Assembly (NCBI GenBank): GCA_028277105.1
Contig: JANQHO010000172.1
Coordinates: forward strand, 1-51,766
Reading direction: 5' to 3'
Source: Owenweeksia sp.
GTDB taxonomy: Bacteria; Bacteroidota; Bacteroidia; Flavobacteriales; Schleiferiaceae
Length of the DNA stretch: 51,766 nucleotides
How positions within the stretch are numbered: position 1 is the first letter of the stretch; the number at the start of each line of letters is the position of its first letter. Shown here piece by piece: positions 25,009 through 35,861 of this stretch. The translations under genes were made by a program, and so were the position numbers. A model generated the notes under the pieces. That model was not told the DNA's origin. It saw only the letters and a program-made list of their open reading frames with translations, and did no database searches.

Positions 25009-25924
25009 ACCCGTTCTTTTACATCAATGTGTGGAGTTGCTGCAGATAAGGCCCAAAGGCATGTATGTAGATGTAACTTTTGGAGGAGGAGGACACAGCA
25101 GGGAGATTGTAAATCGGTTAGATAAAGGAAGGTTATTCGGTTTTGACCAGGATCCTGACGCTCATTTGAATACCCTGGCCCATAAAAATTTCACCCTCAT
25201 AAAATCCAACTTCCGCTATCTTAAAAACAGCCTCAGAATGCACGGTGTGCAGCAAATAGATGGCTTACTGGCCGATCTGGGTATTTCATCTCATCAGGTA
25301 GACGAAGGCAGCCGGGGCTTTAGCATCCGCTACGAAGGGCCTCTCGATATGCGAATGAACCCTTCCCTTGAAGTGAGTGCCAAAGAAGTGGTAAACCGGT
25401 ATTCAGCCGATGAGTTAAGCCGACTTTTTAAAGAATATGGTGAAATAGTTAATGCCTGGGCTATGGCCAACAGGATTATTAACATTAGGGACAACCAGGC
25501 TATTGAAACCACTGCCCAGTTAAAACAAGCTCTGGAAGACTTTGAACCGCGCCACAAGCCAGCCCGATTTTGGGCACGCATCTTCCAGGCGATCAGGATA
25601 GAGGTAAACCAGGAATTAGATGCCCTTACAGAAATGTTGCAGCAAGCCACGGAAATACTCTCTCCGGGAGGAAAGTTGGTCATCATTTCCTACCATTCCC
25701 TGGAAGACCGGTTGGTAAAGAATTTTTTTAAAACCGGAAACTTTAGCGGTGAGCCCGAAAAGGATTTTTACGGTAATCTCATCCGCCCTTTAATCCCTAT
25801 TACGCGAAAACCAATAGTACCAGACGAAAAAGAAATAGCGGAAAATCCAAGAGCACGTAGTGCCAAGCTTCGTGCAGCAGAAAAAATAGAAGATGGAAGA
25901 CAAACCGGCCAACAAGAGAAATAA
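24995..25924 (+). CDS. rsmH: 16S rRNA (cytosine-1402-N4) methyltransferase RsmH
   Basis: RsmH (MraW) methylates N4 of C1402 in 16S rRNA. The 309-residue frame from the ATG at 24995 begins MTYHKPVLLHQCVE, as in the family; an upstream ATG at 24965 only adds residues encoded inside mraZ. The SAM site FGGGGHSREIV, then DLGISSHQVDE and RGFSIRYEGPLDMRM are present. The basic C-terminus ends in RARSAKLRAAEK. It overlaps mraZ at the front and the ftsL-like gene by 32 bases at the back. Confidence 0.96.
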   Translation: MTYHKPVLLHQCVELLQIRPKGMYVDVTFGGGGHSREIVNRLDKGRLFGFDQDPDAHLNTLAHKNFTLIKSNFRYLKNSLRMHGVQQIDGLLADLGISSHQVDEGSRGFSIRYEGPLDMRMNPSLEVSAKEVVNRYSADELSRLFKEYGEIVNAWAMANRIINIRDNQAIETTAQLKQALEDFEPRHKPARFWARIFQAIRIEVNQELDALTEMLQQATEILSPGGKLVIISYHSLEDRLVKNFFKTGNFSGEPEKDFYGNLIRPLIPITRKPIVPDEKEIAENPRARSAKLRAAEKIEDGRQTGQQEK

Positions 25925-26228
25925 TACCCTGGGAAGTTTGATCACCGGGAGCTTTCTGGTAAGCAGGCAGTGGGTCAGGAATTGGCCTTTTATTATCTAC
26001 CTCAGCTTATTGGCCCTGGTTATGATCAGCAGCAGCCACAGTGCTGATAGAAAGGTACATCACATAGCTGACCTGCGCAGCCAGATGAAAGAGTTGAGTT
26101 CAGAATATATCGACACCCGCTCAAGGCTTATGGTCGAGAGCATGGAATCTAAAGTAGTGGAAAAAGCCAGCGAGATAGGGTTGGTAAAACCCGCTAAACC
26201 ACCTGTAATTATTAAAGCTGATAATTGA
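25893..26228 (+). CDS. ftsL: FtsL-like division protein
   Basis: This 111-residue protein has a short cytoplasmic part, one membrane helix (about 32-50, PFIIYLSLLALVMISSS) and a periplasmic helix suited to a coiled coil (ADLRSQMKELSSEYIDTRSR). The position between rsmH and ftsI, the size and the topology are those of FtsL, which bridges FtsQ and FtsW-FtsI. Sequence conservation is low in this family, so the call rests mainly on context. Confidence 0.82.
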   Translation: MEDKPANKRNNTLGSLITGSFLVSRQWVRNWPFIIYLSLLALVMISSSHSADRKVHHIADLRSQMKELSSEYIDTRSRLMVESMESKVVEKASEIGLVKPAKPPVIIKADN

Positions 26229-26229
26229 T

Positions 26230-28215
26230 TTGAAGGATAAGAAGAACATATTGAATCGCGCTTACCTGGCAGCTACCCCCTTTTTTGTGGTTGCACTGCT
26301 GGTGTTAGGCAAACTCTTCTTCATTCAATATCAGGAAGGTCCCTCTCTTCGGGCACAGGCCCAGCGGGAAGTGATTAAAGAAGTAAATATCAAAGCCGAG
26401 AGAGGTAATATTTACAGTTATGACGGTAAACTGATGGCTACTACCATGCCAGTTTATGATATTTACATGGACCCTGTTACCGTTGATCCAAATGCCTTTA
26501 ATGAACTTCTGCCTCAACTGGCTCAAAAACTTGCTGAACAATTTAATGCAAAGAATGCGCGGCAGTGGGAAAATTACCTTCGTATAAAACGCGACAAGGG
26601 CAGCAGGTATGTGCCTCTGGCAGAAGATATTTCTTATAATCAGCTCCAGCTAATAAAAGGTTTTCCCATTTTCAATTTAGGCCGCTTCAAAGGAGGGCTC
26701 ATCTTTGAACAGAAGAATTACCGCAAAATGCCGCTGGGAAAGATAGCTGAAAGGACTATTGGCTATGACCAGTTAAAGGGGCGAACCGGCATAGAGGGAG
26801 CCTTCAGCAACTACCTTACCGGCAAAGACGGTTTACGCCTTAAGCAAAAAGTAAGTAACAACAACTGGAAACCTGTTACAGACCACTACGAAATAGAACC
26901 TGAAAATGGCTTAGATGTAGTCACTACAATTGATACTAAAATACAGGACGTAGTCCATCATGAGCTCCTTCGTGCCCTGGAGCGTTTTGAAGCAGATCAC
27001 GGTTGTGCTGTGGTAATGGAGGTAAAAACAGGTGCTATAAGAGGTATTGCTAACCTGGGCCGTACCGGGCAAGGCACCTATTTTGAAAAGCGCAATTATG
27101 CCGTTTGGGAAAGTACTGAACCTGGTTCTACCTTCAAGTTGGCCTCTGTAATTGTAGCCCTTGAAGACGGAATGGTTGATACTAATACCAGGGTAGATAC
27201 CGAAAAAGGCCTTTTTACCATTTATAACAAGAAGGTTAAAGACAGCAACTATAAAAACGGTGAAGGAGGCTATGGGGAGGTAAGCCTTAAACGGGCCTTT
27301 GAGGTATCTTCTAATGTCGGTATAGTAAAGCTGATATACGACCGATACCGCCAACAACCTGATAAGTTTGTAGACCGTCTTTACACTCTGGGCATTCACA
27401 AACCTCTGGGGTTACCCATTAAAGGCGAAGGCTTGCCTAAAATACCACAGCCTAGTGACCGCAACTGGAGTGGTATTACCCTGCCGTGGATGGCCTTTGG
27501 CTACCAGGTAAGCTTTACTCCCTTGCAGGTACTTGCTCTTTACAATGCCGTAGCTAATGACGGCCGAATGGTGAAACCTCGATTTATAGAAGAAATAAAA
27601 CAGCACGGGCGTACTATTAAAAGACACGAAACCGAGATCGTTAATCCCTCCATTTGCTCCCGTCAAACCCTCATTAAAGTTCAGGATATGTTGAAAGGAG
27701 TGGTAGAAAACGGAACGGCTCAAAACATTCGGACACCTCTATTGGAGCTTGCCGGAAAGACCGGGACCTGCCAGCAAAACTACTGGAAGGAGGCATCGCG
27801 AGACTACCAGGCTTCTTTTGCCGGTTACTTCCCCGCAGATAACCCAAAGTATTCCTGCATTGTGGTGATCAATAAACCCAACTATACCCGCGGATATTAC
27901 GGCAGTACCGTTGCTGCCCCGGTATTCAAAGCTATTGCCCAAAATATTTATCTGGACACACCGGCTGAGCTTGAAGTGCCCCCAGAAAATCTTGCCCTGT
28001 CAGATTTAACCACTGATCAACCTAATACTGAACCCGTTCGCTTAGATAAAAAACTACCTAATCTGAAAGGTATGAATGGTTCGGAAGTGATTAGTCTTCT
28101 TGAGAATCAAGGCTATAAAATAAAAGTAAAGGGCAATGGTAAGGTACTCTGGCAGTACCCTGCAGCAGGCTCAGTCATTAATACTGCAACCTTGATTGAA
28201 CTAAAACTAGGATGA
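26230..28215 (+). CDS. ftsI: Division-specific peptidoglycan transpeptidase FtsI (PBP3), TTG start
   Basis: FtsI cross-links septal peptidoglycan. The 661-residue protein has an N-terminal membrane helix, a PBP dimerisation domain and a transpeptidase domain with all three motifs: the catalytic serine S300 in STFK, then SSN and KTGT. A single PASTA domain closes the C-terminus (LPNLKGMNGSEVISLLENQG). The start is TTG at 26230, one base after the ftsL-like stop. No ATG exists in frame between an upstream stop (26206-26208) and well inside the protein. It overlaps murE by 4 bases. Confidence 0.96.
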   Translation: MKDKKNILNRAYLAATPFFVVALLVLGKLFFIQYQEGPSLRAQAQREVIKEVNIKAERGNIYSYDGKLMATTMPVYDIYMDPVTVDPNAFNELLPQLAQKLAEQFNAKNARQWENYLRIKRDKGSRYVPLAEDISYNQLQLIKGFPIFNLGRFKGGLIFEQKNYRKMPLGKIAERTIGYDQLKGRTGIEGAFSNYLTGKDGLRLKQKVSNNNWKPVTDHYEIEPENGLDVVTTIDTKIQDVVHHELLRALERFEADHGCAVVMEVKTGAIRGIANLGRTGQGTYFEKRNYAVWESTEPGSTFKLASVIVALEDGMVDTNTRVDTEKGLFTIYNKKVKDSNYKNGEGGYGEVSLKRAFEVSSNVGIVKLIYDRYRQQPDKFVDRLYTLGIHKPLGLPIKGEGLPKIPQPSDRNWSGITLPWMAFGYQVSFTPLQVLALYNAVANDGRMVKPRFIEEIKQHGRTIKRHETEIVNPSICSRQTLIKVQDMLKGVVENGTAQNIRTPLLELAGKTGTCQQNYWKEASRDYQASFAGYFPADNPKYSCIVVINKPNYTRGYYGSTVAAPVFKAIAQNIYLDTPAELEVPPENLALSDLTTDQPNTEPVRLDKKLPNLKGMNGSEVISLLENQGYKIKVKGNGKVLWQYPAAGSVINTATLIELKLG

Positions 28216-29675
28216 AGCTTTTACGTGACATATTATACGGAACCCCCATCATTGACTCAGTAGGTAATACCAATATGGCCGTGTCAAAAGTGGTTTTTGA
28301 CTCCCGGAAGGTTGTGAAAGAATGTCTCTTTGTAGCTCTTTCCGGTACTCAGGTTGACGGCCATGAATTTATAGAAACGGCCATTGAAAAAGGGGCGCGT
28401 TCTATTATCTGTGAAAAACTCCCTGAAGATATCAAACAAGATATCACTTATATCCAGGTTAAAGATTCCAAAGCTGCCCTGGGTATTGTGGCTTCCCATT
28501 TTTACGATGATCCTTCGGAAAAATTAGACCTGATAGCCGTAACAGGCACTAATGGCAAGACTACGGTAACTACTCTGCTTTACCGCTTATTTCAGTCGCT
28601 GGGCCATGAAGCCGGGCTGCTCTCTACTGTTGCCGTTTATATTGGAAAAGAGAGCTTTCCCGCTACCCATACTACTCCCGACCCTGTAGCTATCAACGAT
28701 TATTTAAAAAAAATGGTGGATAGGGGCTGTAAATATTGTTTCATGGAAGCCAGCAGCCACGGCATTCACCAGAAACGCATTGCGGGATTAAAGGTAAGAG
28801 GGGCGGTATTTACCAATATCTCTCACGACCATCTGGACTATCACAAAACTTTTGACGATTACATTCTCGCTAAGAAGAAACTGTTTGACGAGCTTCCCAA
28901 GACTGCCTTTGCCCTGGTTAATGTGGATGACCGCCACGGCAGGACCATGCTTCACCATACTAAAGCGCAACAATATACTTTCAGCCTTAAAAGCGACAGT
29001 GATTACAAAGCAAAGATCCTGGAACACCGCCTTAACGGGATGCTATTACGCCTGGGTAACCAGGAGGTTTGGACCAAGCTCATCGGCCATTTCAACGCCT
29101 ATAACATCGCGGCCATATATGGTGTTGCCTGCCTCCTAGAGCAGGATGAATTACAAATTGTTACAGCTCTGAGCAACCTACCGGCCGTAGAAGGGCGTTT
29201 TCAGTACATCCAGTCATCAGATGATATAACTGCCATTATCGACTATGCTCATACTCCGGACGCCCTTAAAAATGTCCTGCAAACCATACGGCAGTTGCGC
29301 AGTGGTAATGAAAAGGTAATAACCGTAGTGGGTTGCGGTGGTAATCGCGATACTGCCAAAAGACCTGAGATGGCCCGTATTGCTACCCAGATGAGCGATC
29401 AGGCCATATTTACCAGCGACAATCCCCGCAATGAAGATCCTGAAGCCATCATCAAGGATATGGAAATGGGGGTAGAAATGCACCTTTCTCACAAATTCCT
29501 GAGTATAACCAACCGCAAAGAAGCCATTAAAGCCGCTATAAGGTTAGCTCAGAAAGATGACATCATTCTCATAGCAGGGAAAGGACACGAAAAATACCAG
29601 GAGATAAAGGGTGAAAAATTACCCTTTGATGATTTTGCCATAGCCAGTCAATTCTTAAATCAAACTGTTAGCTGA
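28212..29675 (+). CDS. murE: UDP-MurNAc-tripeptide synthetase MurE (meso-DAP adding)
   Basis: MurE adds the third amino acid to the peptidoglycan precursor. The ATP loop [12 protein letters not shown] and the substrate motif DNPRNEDP are present. The DNPR form is the one that accepts meso-diaminopimelate, so the wall is predicted to be DAP-type. The protein has 487 residues, a usual length. The ATG overlaps the ftsI stop in ATGA, and the TGA stop shares one base with the mraY ATG. Confidence 0.97.
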   Translation: MKLLRDILYGTPIIDSVGNTNMAVSKVVFDSRKVVKECLFVALSGTQVDGHEFIETAIEKGARSIICEKLPEDIKQDITYIQVKDSKAALGIVASHFYDDPSEKLDLIAVTGTNGKTTVTTLLYRLFQSLGHEAGLLSTVAVYIGKESFPATHTTPDPVAINDYLKKMVDRGCKYCFMEASSHGIHQKRIAGLKVRGAVFTNISHDHLDYHKTFDDYILAKKKLFDELPKTAFALVNVDDRHGRTMLHHTKAQQYTFSLKSDSDYKAKILEHRLNGMLLRLGNQEVWTKLIGHFNAYNIAAIYGVACLLEQDELQIVTALSNLPAVEGRFQYIQSSDDITAIIDYAHTPDALKNVLQTIRQLRSGNEKVITVVGCGGNRDTAKRPEMARIATQMSDQAIFTSDNPRNEDPEAIIKDMEMGVEMHLSHKFLSITNRKEAIKAAIRLAQKDDIILIAGKGHEKYQEIKGEKLPFDDFAIASQFLNQTVS

Positions 29676-30913
29676 TGCTTTACTACCTCTTTACTTATCT
29701 CGATCAGGAATACGACCTACCCGGAGCAGGAGTGTTTCAGTTCATCACTTTCAGGGCGGCTATGGCTATAATCTTTTCCTTGATTATCTGTCTTCTCTTT
29801 GGTAAGAGCATCATAAATCTTTTGCACCGCAAACAGGTAGGAGAAACCATTCGCGATCTTGGCCTGGAAGGACAGGCCCAAAAAGCCGGCACTCCAACCA
29901 TGGGGGGATTGATGATACTGGCCGGCATACTCTTACCTGTACTGTTATTTGCGAAACTGGAAAATATCTACATCATCTTGCTTCTCATCACTACAGTATG
30001 GATGGGCGTGATTGGTTTTGTAGACGACTACATCAAAGTCTTCAAAAAAAACAAGGCCGGTTTACGCGGGCAATTTAAAGTAGCCGGGCAAATTGGCCTG
30101 GGGCTTATCGTAGGAACCATACTCTATTTCAATCCTCAGGTCACAATTAAAGAAAAAATCAAAGACCCTCTGGTTGTCCAAGAAGCACAGGCTGCCAGCA
30201 ATAGCAGTTTGCCGGTTTACGGTCAGGCCGAAAAGTCTACCAAAACTACCATCCCTTTCTTTAAGAACAATGAACTGGATTATTCCCGTATTCTGAAATG
30301 GATCGGTCCTGATTACCGCAAATGGTCGTGGTTGATATTTATCCCTATTGTGATTTTCATTATCACCGCAGTTTCCAATGGTGCCAACCTCACTGATGGG
30401 ATTGACGGGCTGGCAACTGGCACCTCAGCTATTATTGGTATCACCCTGGGTGTATTTGCTTATGTATCGGGCAGTATCATTTTTGCCGACTACCTGAATA
30501 TTATGTATATCCCCAATACGGGAGAATTGGTAGTATTCATTGCCGCTTTTGTGGGGGCTTGTATCGGTTTTTTATGGTACAACGCTTACCCGGCCCAAAT
30601 CTTTATGGGCGACACGGGCAGTCTTAGCCTGGGTGGTATTATTGCTGTTTTTGCCATAGCCATTCGCAAGGAATTGCTCATTCCCATCGTATGCGGGATT
30701 TTCCTGGTAGAAAACCTTTCGGTAATCCTGCAGGTAAGCTACTTCAAGTATACCAGAAAAAAATTTGGAGAAGGTCGCAGGATATTCAAAATGTCGCCCC
30801 TCCACCATCACTATCAAAAGCTAGGTTACAATGAAAGCAAGATTGTAACCCGTTTCTGGATCATCGGGATCTTTTTAGCCGTATTAACCTTCGTAACCCT
30901 CAAACTACGGTGA
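29675..30913 (+). CDS. mraY: Phospho-MurNAc-pentapeptide transferase MraY
   Basis: MraY makes lipid I on undecaprenyl phosphate in the inner membrane. It has 412 residues with about ten membrane helices. Conserved motifs are [38 protein letters not shown] and the late histidine motif SPLHHHY. A hydrophilic insert of some 60 residues near 160-220 accounts for the extra length over enterobacterial MraY and is, from memory, usual in Bacteroidota. It overlaps murE and murD by one base each. Confidence 0.97.
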   Translation: MLYYLFTYLDQEYDLPGAGVFQFITFRAAMAIIFSLIICLLFGKSIINLLHRKQVGETIRDLGLEGQAQKAGTPTMGGLMILAGILLPVLLFAKLENIYIILLLITTVWMGVIGFVDDYIKVFKKNKAGLRGQFKVAGQIGLGLIVGTILYFNPQVTIKEKIKDPLVVQEAQAASNSSLPVYGQAEKSTKTTIPFFKNNELDYSRILKWIGPDYRKWSWLIFIPIVIFIITAVSNGANLTDGIDGLATGTSAIIGITLGVFAYVSGSIIFADYLNIMYIPNTGELVVFIAAFVGACIGFLWYNAYPAQIFMGDTGSLSLGGIIAVFAIAIRKELLIPIVCGIFLVENLSVILQVSYFKYTRKKFGEGRRIFKMSPLHHHYQKLGYNESKIVTRFWIIGIFLAVLTFVTLKLR

Positions 30914-32262
30914 TGGATGAGATAAATTCCATAGCAGTTTTAGGTGGTGGGGAAAGTGGCACCGGTGCCGCTCTTTTGGCAAAAGTAAAGGGAATTGATG
31001 CTTTCCTTTCTGATGCCGGCAAGCTTAAAGATCGTTACCGCAAAATCCTTGAAGAAAAAGGGGTTGATTTTGAACAGGGTCAGCATTCTTATAGCAAAAT
31101 AGCATCAGCCGATCTCATCGTAAAAAGCCCTGGCATTCCCGATAAGGCTGAGTTAGTGGTAAGGTTAAAAAATGAGGGTAAAAAAATCATTTCAGAGGTA
31201 GAATGGGCTTATCGTTTTTGCCGGGGAAAGATCATTGCCATTACGGGTACCAATGGCAAAACCACTACCACTATGCTAACATACCATCTTTTAAAAAATG
31301 CGGGGTTTGATGTGGCTATGGGTGGAAATATCGGCAACAGCTTTGCCGGTTTACTGGCTGAAGGTGAGCATGCTGCCTATTATGTGTTGGAGGTGAGTAG
31401 TTTTCAACTGGACGGTATTAACAGCTTTAAACCGCATATTGCTGTTATTACCAATATTACTCCCGATCACCTGGATCGCTACGATTACAAAATGGAAAAT
31501 TACGTCAAAAGCAAATTTTCCATAACCCGTTACCAGGATCAAGATGACTACCTCATCTACAATGCAGATGACAAAGAGAGTTCCCAATACTTATTAGATC
31601 AAAATGGTATTCAGGCTCAACTAATCCCCTTTAGCCTTGAAAAAGAGCTATCTGCCGGAGCCTGGAAGGATTCCGATCAGAATATACATATCAATATTAA
31701 AAATGAGGAAGCAATGACTATCAGAGAACTATCATTACAAGGCAAGCATAATGCTGCCAACAGCATGGCCGCTGGTTTGGCTGGAAAATTACTGAGTATC
31801 CGTAAAGAGGTAATTCGGGAAAGCCTAGCTGGCTTTGACAGTATTGAGCACCGATTGGAACCTGTTTTACAGATTTACGGAATCGAATTCATTAACGACA
31901 GCAAGGCCACTAATGTAAACTCTACCTGGTATGCTTTGGAAAGTATGCAAAAACCTGTGATCTGGATCGCTGGGGGGGTGGATAAAGGCAACGACTACAG
32001 TCAATTGTTTAGCCTCGTTGAGGAGAAGGTTAAGGCCATTGTTTGCCTGGGAACAGATAACACCAAGCTGCACCGCGAATTTGAAGATAAAGTTGACTTT
32101 ATGATAGACGCTGCTTCAATGGGTGAAGCCGTGCGTATTTCTTACAAACTAGGTCAGAAAGGAGACAGTGTTTTATTGAGCCCGGCCTGTGCCAGCTTTG
32201 ATCTTTTTGAAAGTTATGAAGACCGGGGACGCCAGTTTAAAGATGCCGTAAGAAAACTGTAG
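30913..32262 (+). CDS. murD: UDP-MurNAc-L-alanine--D-glutamate ligase MurD
   Basis: MurD adds D-glutamate to UDP-MurNAc-L-Ala. Present are the N-terminal Rossmann motif GGGESGTGAA, the ATP loop GTNGKTTTTML, NITPDHLDRY, NDSKATN and the C-terminal SPACASFDLFESYEDRG. The ATG at 30913 overlaps the mraY stop; a GTG one codon earlier is possible. The protein has 449 residues. Confidence 0.97.
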   Translation: MDEINSIAVLGGGESGTGAALLAKVKGIDAFLSDAGKLKDRYRKILEEKGVDFEQGQHSYSKIASADLIVKSPGIPDKAELVVRLKNEGKKIISEVEWAYRFCRGKIIAITGTNGKTTTTMLTYHLLKNAGFDVAMGGNIGNSFAGLLAEGEHAAYYVLEVSSFQLDGINSFKPHIAVITNITPDHLDRYDYKMENYVKSKFSITRYQDQDDYLIYNADDKESSQYLLDQNGIQAQLIPFSLEKELSAGAWKDSDQNIHINIKNEEAMTIRELSLQGKHNAANSMAAGLAGKLLSIRKEVIRESLAGFDSIEHRLEPVLQIYGIEFINDSKATNVNSTWYALESMQKPVIWIAGGVDKGNDYSQLFSLVEEKVKAIVCLGTDNTKLHREFEDKVDFMIDAASMGEAVRISYKLGQKGDSVLLSPACASFDLFESYEDRGRQFKDAVRKL

Positions 32263-33437
32263 TGGGTAACATTTTAGCCAACATAAAAGGAGACCGTACC
32301 CTGTGGGTTATTGCCGTATTGCTGGCCCTGTTTTCTATGATGCCAGTATACAGTGCCAGTAGCAACATCGCTTTTTTATATGGCAGCGGCAATACCTTCA
32401 GTATGTTGGCTAAACACGCTATTCATCTTACCCTGGGGCTTATCCTGATGTATGCTGTACACAGTATGAATTACCGCCATCTCGGGGCTATTTCCATTAT
32501 TTTGATGCCCATAGCCGTAATTCTCTTGATCTATACCCTAACCCAGGGGCACTCTGTAGCCAATGCTTCCCGCTGGATACGCATTCCTTTTTTAGGATGG
32601 ACCTTCCAAACTTCTGCATTCGCCAATGTAGTGCTGATGATATACCTCTCTCGCTATCTCGCTAAAACAGATCCCGAAAAATTAAAAAGCTTCCGACATT
32701 CATTTGTTCCGCTCCTGCTTCCGGTTTTTCTGGTTTGCGGATTTGTATTGCCCGCCAACTTCAGCACTGCAGCCCTCATATTTACGGTAAGCATGTTACT
32801 TCTTTTTATCGGAGGTTATCCCCTTAAAAACCTGTTCTATATAGCTGGAATAGGAATAACAGCCCTGGGCCTATTTATTCTTTTAGTCATCGCATTCCCC
32901 AATATCAGCAATAGGATAGAAACCTGGAAGAACAGGATAGAAAATTTCAGCGAAGGTGGTAAAGAAGAAAACTACCAGGTACAGAAAGCCAAAATGGCCA
33001 TTGCCCAGGGAGGGCTAATAGGCAAAGGGCCCGGTAAAAGTGTTCAGAAAAACTTTTTACCTCAATCTAACTCCGACTTTATCTATGCTGTAATCGTAGA
33101 GGAGTTTGGCCTGATCGGGGGTATAATGGTTATTCTCTTTTACGTGATGCTGCTTATCAGAATATTGATCATCGCTACCAAAGCCCCTACCCGCTTTGGC
33201 ACCCTTACAGTAGTAGGTTTGGGTACCGGGATTATGATACAGGCCTTTGTCAACCTGGGAGTTGCCGTTAACCTGCTACCGGTTACCGGGCAAACCTTGC
33301 CTCTTATCAGCGCAGGAGGTTCCAGTATATGGATGACCTGTATTGCCATTGGTATTATAATAAGTGTTAGCCGGGGCAAGGCCGGAGAAGAAGAAAATAT
33401 TGCAGAACAACAAACTGAAGACATTTCTTATGCCTGA
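32262..33437 (+). CDS. ftsW: Septal peptidoglycan glycosyltransferase FtsW, GTG start
   Basis: FtsW is a SEDS-family polymerase that works with FtsI at the septum. The 391-residue protein has about ten membrane helices and the family motifs KGPGKS, LPQSNSDFIYAVIVEEFG and TGQTLPLISAGGSS. The start is GTG, sharing its first base with the murD stop (TAGTG). It overlaps murG by 8 bases. Confidence 0.96.
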   Translation: MGNILANIKGDRTLWVIAVLLALFSMMPVYSASSNIAFLYGSGNTFSMLAKHAIHLTLGLILMYAVHSMNYRHLGAISIILMPIAVILLIYTLTQGHSVANASRWIRIPFLGWTFQTSAFANVVLMIYLSRYLAKTDPEKLKSFRHSFVPLLLPVFLVCGFVLPANFSTAALIFTVSMLLLFIGGYPLKNLFYIAGIGITALGLFILLVIAFPNISNRIETWKNRIENFSEGGKEENYQVQKAKMAIAQGGLIGKGPGKSVQKNFLPQSNSDFIYAVIVEEFGLIGGIMVILFYVMLLIRILIIATKAPTRFGTLTVVGLGTGIMIQAFVNLGVAVNLLPVTGQTLPLISAGGSSIWMTCIAIGIIISVSRGKAGEEENIAEQQTEDISYA

Positions 33438-34524
33438 ATTGCGATTTATGATAAGCGGGGGTGGTACGGGAGGACATATTTTCCCGGCTATTGCTATAGC
33501 TGATGCGCTTAAGGCCAGGCACCCTCAAGCACAATTTCTCTTTGTAGGTGCCAAAGACCGTATGGAAATGGAACGCGTACCCCAGGCGGGCTATGAGATT
33601 GAAGGGATCTGGATCAGTGGGATTCAGAGAAGGCTTAGCCTTTCCAATCTCACCTTCTCTTTTAAGATTATGTCAAGCCTGTTAAAATGCAGCAGGCTTA
33701 TCCGCAGGTTTAAGCCCGATGTAGTTATCGGAACCGGAGGGTTTGCCAGCGGCCCCCTTTTATATGTTGCCGCCTCTAAAAAAATTCCCACCCTCATCCA
33801 GGAACAAAATTCCTATGCCGGTATCACTAATAAATTACTCGGATCCAGGGTAAATACCATTTGTGTGGCTTATGAAAAAATGGAGCGTTTCTTCCCCCGG
33901 GAAAAGATCGTTCTAACCGGAAATCCTATCCGCGATACCATTAGGCAAAATATTGTGAGCCCCAAACAGGCCAAAGCAAGCCTGGGTTTGAGTAATTCCC
34001 CTACTCTTTTGGTATTGGGAGGCAGTTTAGGCGCCCGCAGGATTAACCAGTTGATCGATGAAAACCTCAACCAACTTTTAGAGGAGGGCATTAATATCAT
34101 TTGGCAAACAGGTAAATTGTACTATAACAGTATTATTGAGAAGTGGAATGACAGAACCGGAGCAAGGCTCAAGATCATGGCTTTTATCAAAGATATGAAC
34201 CAGGCCTATGCTGCTACCGACTTTGTTATTAGCCGGGCCGGGGCTGGAACTCTTTCGGAACTGGCTGCTATTGGAAAAGCTTCCTTGCTTATCCCTTCGC
34301 CTAATGTAGCAGAAGATCACCAAACTAAAAATGCACTGGCCCTTACCGATAAAAAGGCGGCTTTACTTTTCAGAGAGTCGGGCAGTAATCAAGAATTTTT
34401 GGCCCAGGTTAAAAAACTGATAGATCAAAAAAATGAATTGGAAATCGGGATCAAAAAACTGGCCTTGCCCAATGCAGCTGAACATATCGCTGATGAAGTA
34501 TTAAAGCTGGTGAAAGAAAAATGA
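33430..34524 (+). CDS. murG: Lipid II synthase MurG
   Basis: MurG transfers GlcNAc to lipid I on the inner face of the membrane. The family loop ISGGGTGGHIFPAIAIADAL, then a second glycine-rich region (LVLGGSLGARRIN) and the donor site ISRAGAGTLSELAAIGK are present. The ATG at 33430 gives 364 residues. A longer frame from 33364 lies wholly inside ftsW and is not favoured. It overlaps murC by 4 bases. Confidence 0.97.
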   Translation: MPELRFMISGGGTGGHIFPAIAIADALKARHPQAQFLFVGAKDRMEMERVPQAGYEIEGIWISGIQRRLSLSNLTFSFKIMSSLLKCSRLIRRFKPDVVIGTGGFASGPLLYVAASKKIPTLIQEQNSYAGITNKLLGSRVNTICVAYEKMERFFPREKIVLTGNPIRDTIRQNIVSPKQAKASLGLSNSPTLLVLGGSLGARRINQLIDENLNQLLEEGINIIWQTGKLYYNSIIEKWNDRTGARLKIMAFIKDMNQAYAATDFVISRAGAGTLSELAAIGKASLLIPSPNVAEDHQTKNALALTDKKAALLFRESGSNQEFLAQVKKLIDQKNELEIGIKKLALPNAAEHIADEVLKLVKEK

Positions 34525-35861
34525 ATGAAAAAAAGAACATATACTTCATTGGAATAGGCGGTATAGGCATGAGTGCACTGGCCCGCTATTTTCTGGCCAA
34601 CGGCTGTGAAGTTGCCGGTTACGACCGTATACACAGCCCTCTCTGTGAAGCCCTCGAGAGTGAAGGTATGCTCATCCATTATGAAGAAGATGTTGATCTT
34701 ATCCCCAAAAACTTCCGCTACAAGAACAATACTGCCGCAATTTACACCCCGGCCATCTCCCTGAACAACAAAGAATTAGCCTTCTTCACAAAAAGAGGCT
34801 TTGATATTTATAAAAGAGCAGAAGTACTGGGGATAATCGCTCAAAAACATATTTGCCTGGCCGTAGCTGGAACCCATGGCAAAACCACTACCTCAGCTCT
34901 GTTGGCTCACCTTTTTAATCAACACGAACCTAAAGTCACTGCTTTTTTAGGAGGTATTGCCACCAACTACCAAACTAATTTTTTAGCCGGAGAAGAAAAC
35001 GGTTTACTAATAGCAGAAGCTGATGAATTTGACCGCAGCTTTTTGCAATTGAAACCACAGGGAGCCATTTTGACCTCTATGGATCCCGATCACCTTGATA
35101 TCTACCAGGACGTTGATACTTTAGAAGATACCTTTAAACAGTTTGCCCAAAGTGTAAAAAACAAATTGCTGATAAAAAAGGGATTACCCGTTGAAGGCAT
35201 TACTTATGGTGTAGAAACTGAAGCTCATTATACAGCCCGGAATGTAACCATCAAAGAAGGGGCTTATCACTTTGATCTTAAAACGCCTTCCCTGATCATT
35301 GAAAATATCAAAACCGGCCTTCCTGGCCGGCATAATGTGGAGAATGCCGTAGCTTCAGCTGCGTTAGCTATTGAATTTGGCCTGGAGCCGGAAGCTGCTA
35401 AATCTGGTATCGAAAGTTTTAAAGGGGTTAAACGCAGATTTGAATATCACATCAAAACCGAAAAACTGATATTCATTGACGATTATGCTCATCATCCCTC
35501 TGAAATCACAGCCCTCATCGGCTCTTTGAAAGAGCTCTATCCCGGAAAAAAGATCACCGGTATCTTTCAACCCCATCTCTACAGCCGTACCAGGGATTTT
35601 GCTGATGGGTTTGCCTATAGCCTTTCTTTGCTTAACGAGTTGATCCTTATGGATATCTATCCCGCCCGGGAAAAACCTATACCGGGAGTTAATTCAGCGA
35701 TGTTGCTGGAAAAAATATCACTTGAACAAAAGAGTATAATGGCACGACAGGAAATACTGGCTCATGTCAAAAAAGCGGCTATAGAAGTAATAGTAACTAT
35801 CGGGGCGGGTGATATTGATCATTTGGTAAACCCATTAAAAATGGCACTGCTCAATGGCTAG
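34521..35861 (+). CDS. murC: UDP-N-acetylmuramate--L-alanine ligase MurC
   Basis: MurC adds L-alanine, the first peptide residue. The protein has 446 residues with the N-terminal GIGGIGMSALARYF, the ATP loop GTHGKTTTSALL, EADEFDRSFL and DDYAHHPSEI. It starts in an ATGA overlap with murG and ends 8 bases inside ftsQ. No murB or ddl gene separates it from ftsQ. Confidence 0.97.
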   Translation: MNEKKNIYFIGIGGIGMSALARYFLANGCEVAGYDRIHSPLCEALESEGMLIHYEEDVDLIPKNFRYKNNTAAIYTPAISLNNKELAFFTKRGFDIYKRAEVLGIIAQKHICLAVAGTHGKTTTSALLAHLFNQHEPKVTAFLGGIATNYQTNFLAGEENGLLIAEADEFDRSFLQLKPQGAILTSMDPDHLDIYQDVDTLEDTFKQFAQSVKNKLLIKKGLPVEGITYGVETEAHYTARNVTIKEGAYHFDLKTPSLIIENIKTGLPGRHNVENAVASAALAIEFGLEPEAAKSGIESFKGVKRRFEYHIKTEKLIFIDDYAHHPSEITALIGSLKELYPGKKITGIFQPHLYSRTRDFADGFAYSLSLLNELILMDIYPAREKPIPGVNSAMLLEKISLEQKSIMARQEILAHVKKAAIEVIVTIGAGDIDHLVNPLKMALLNG

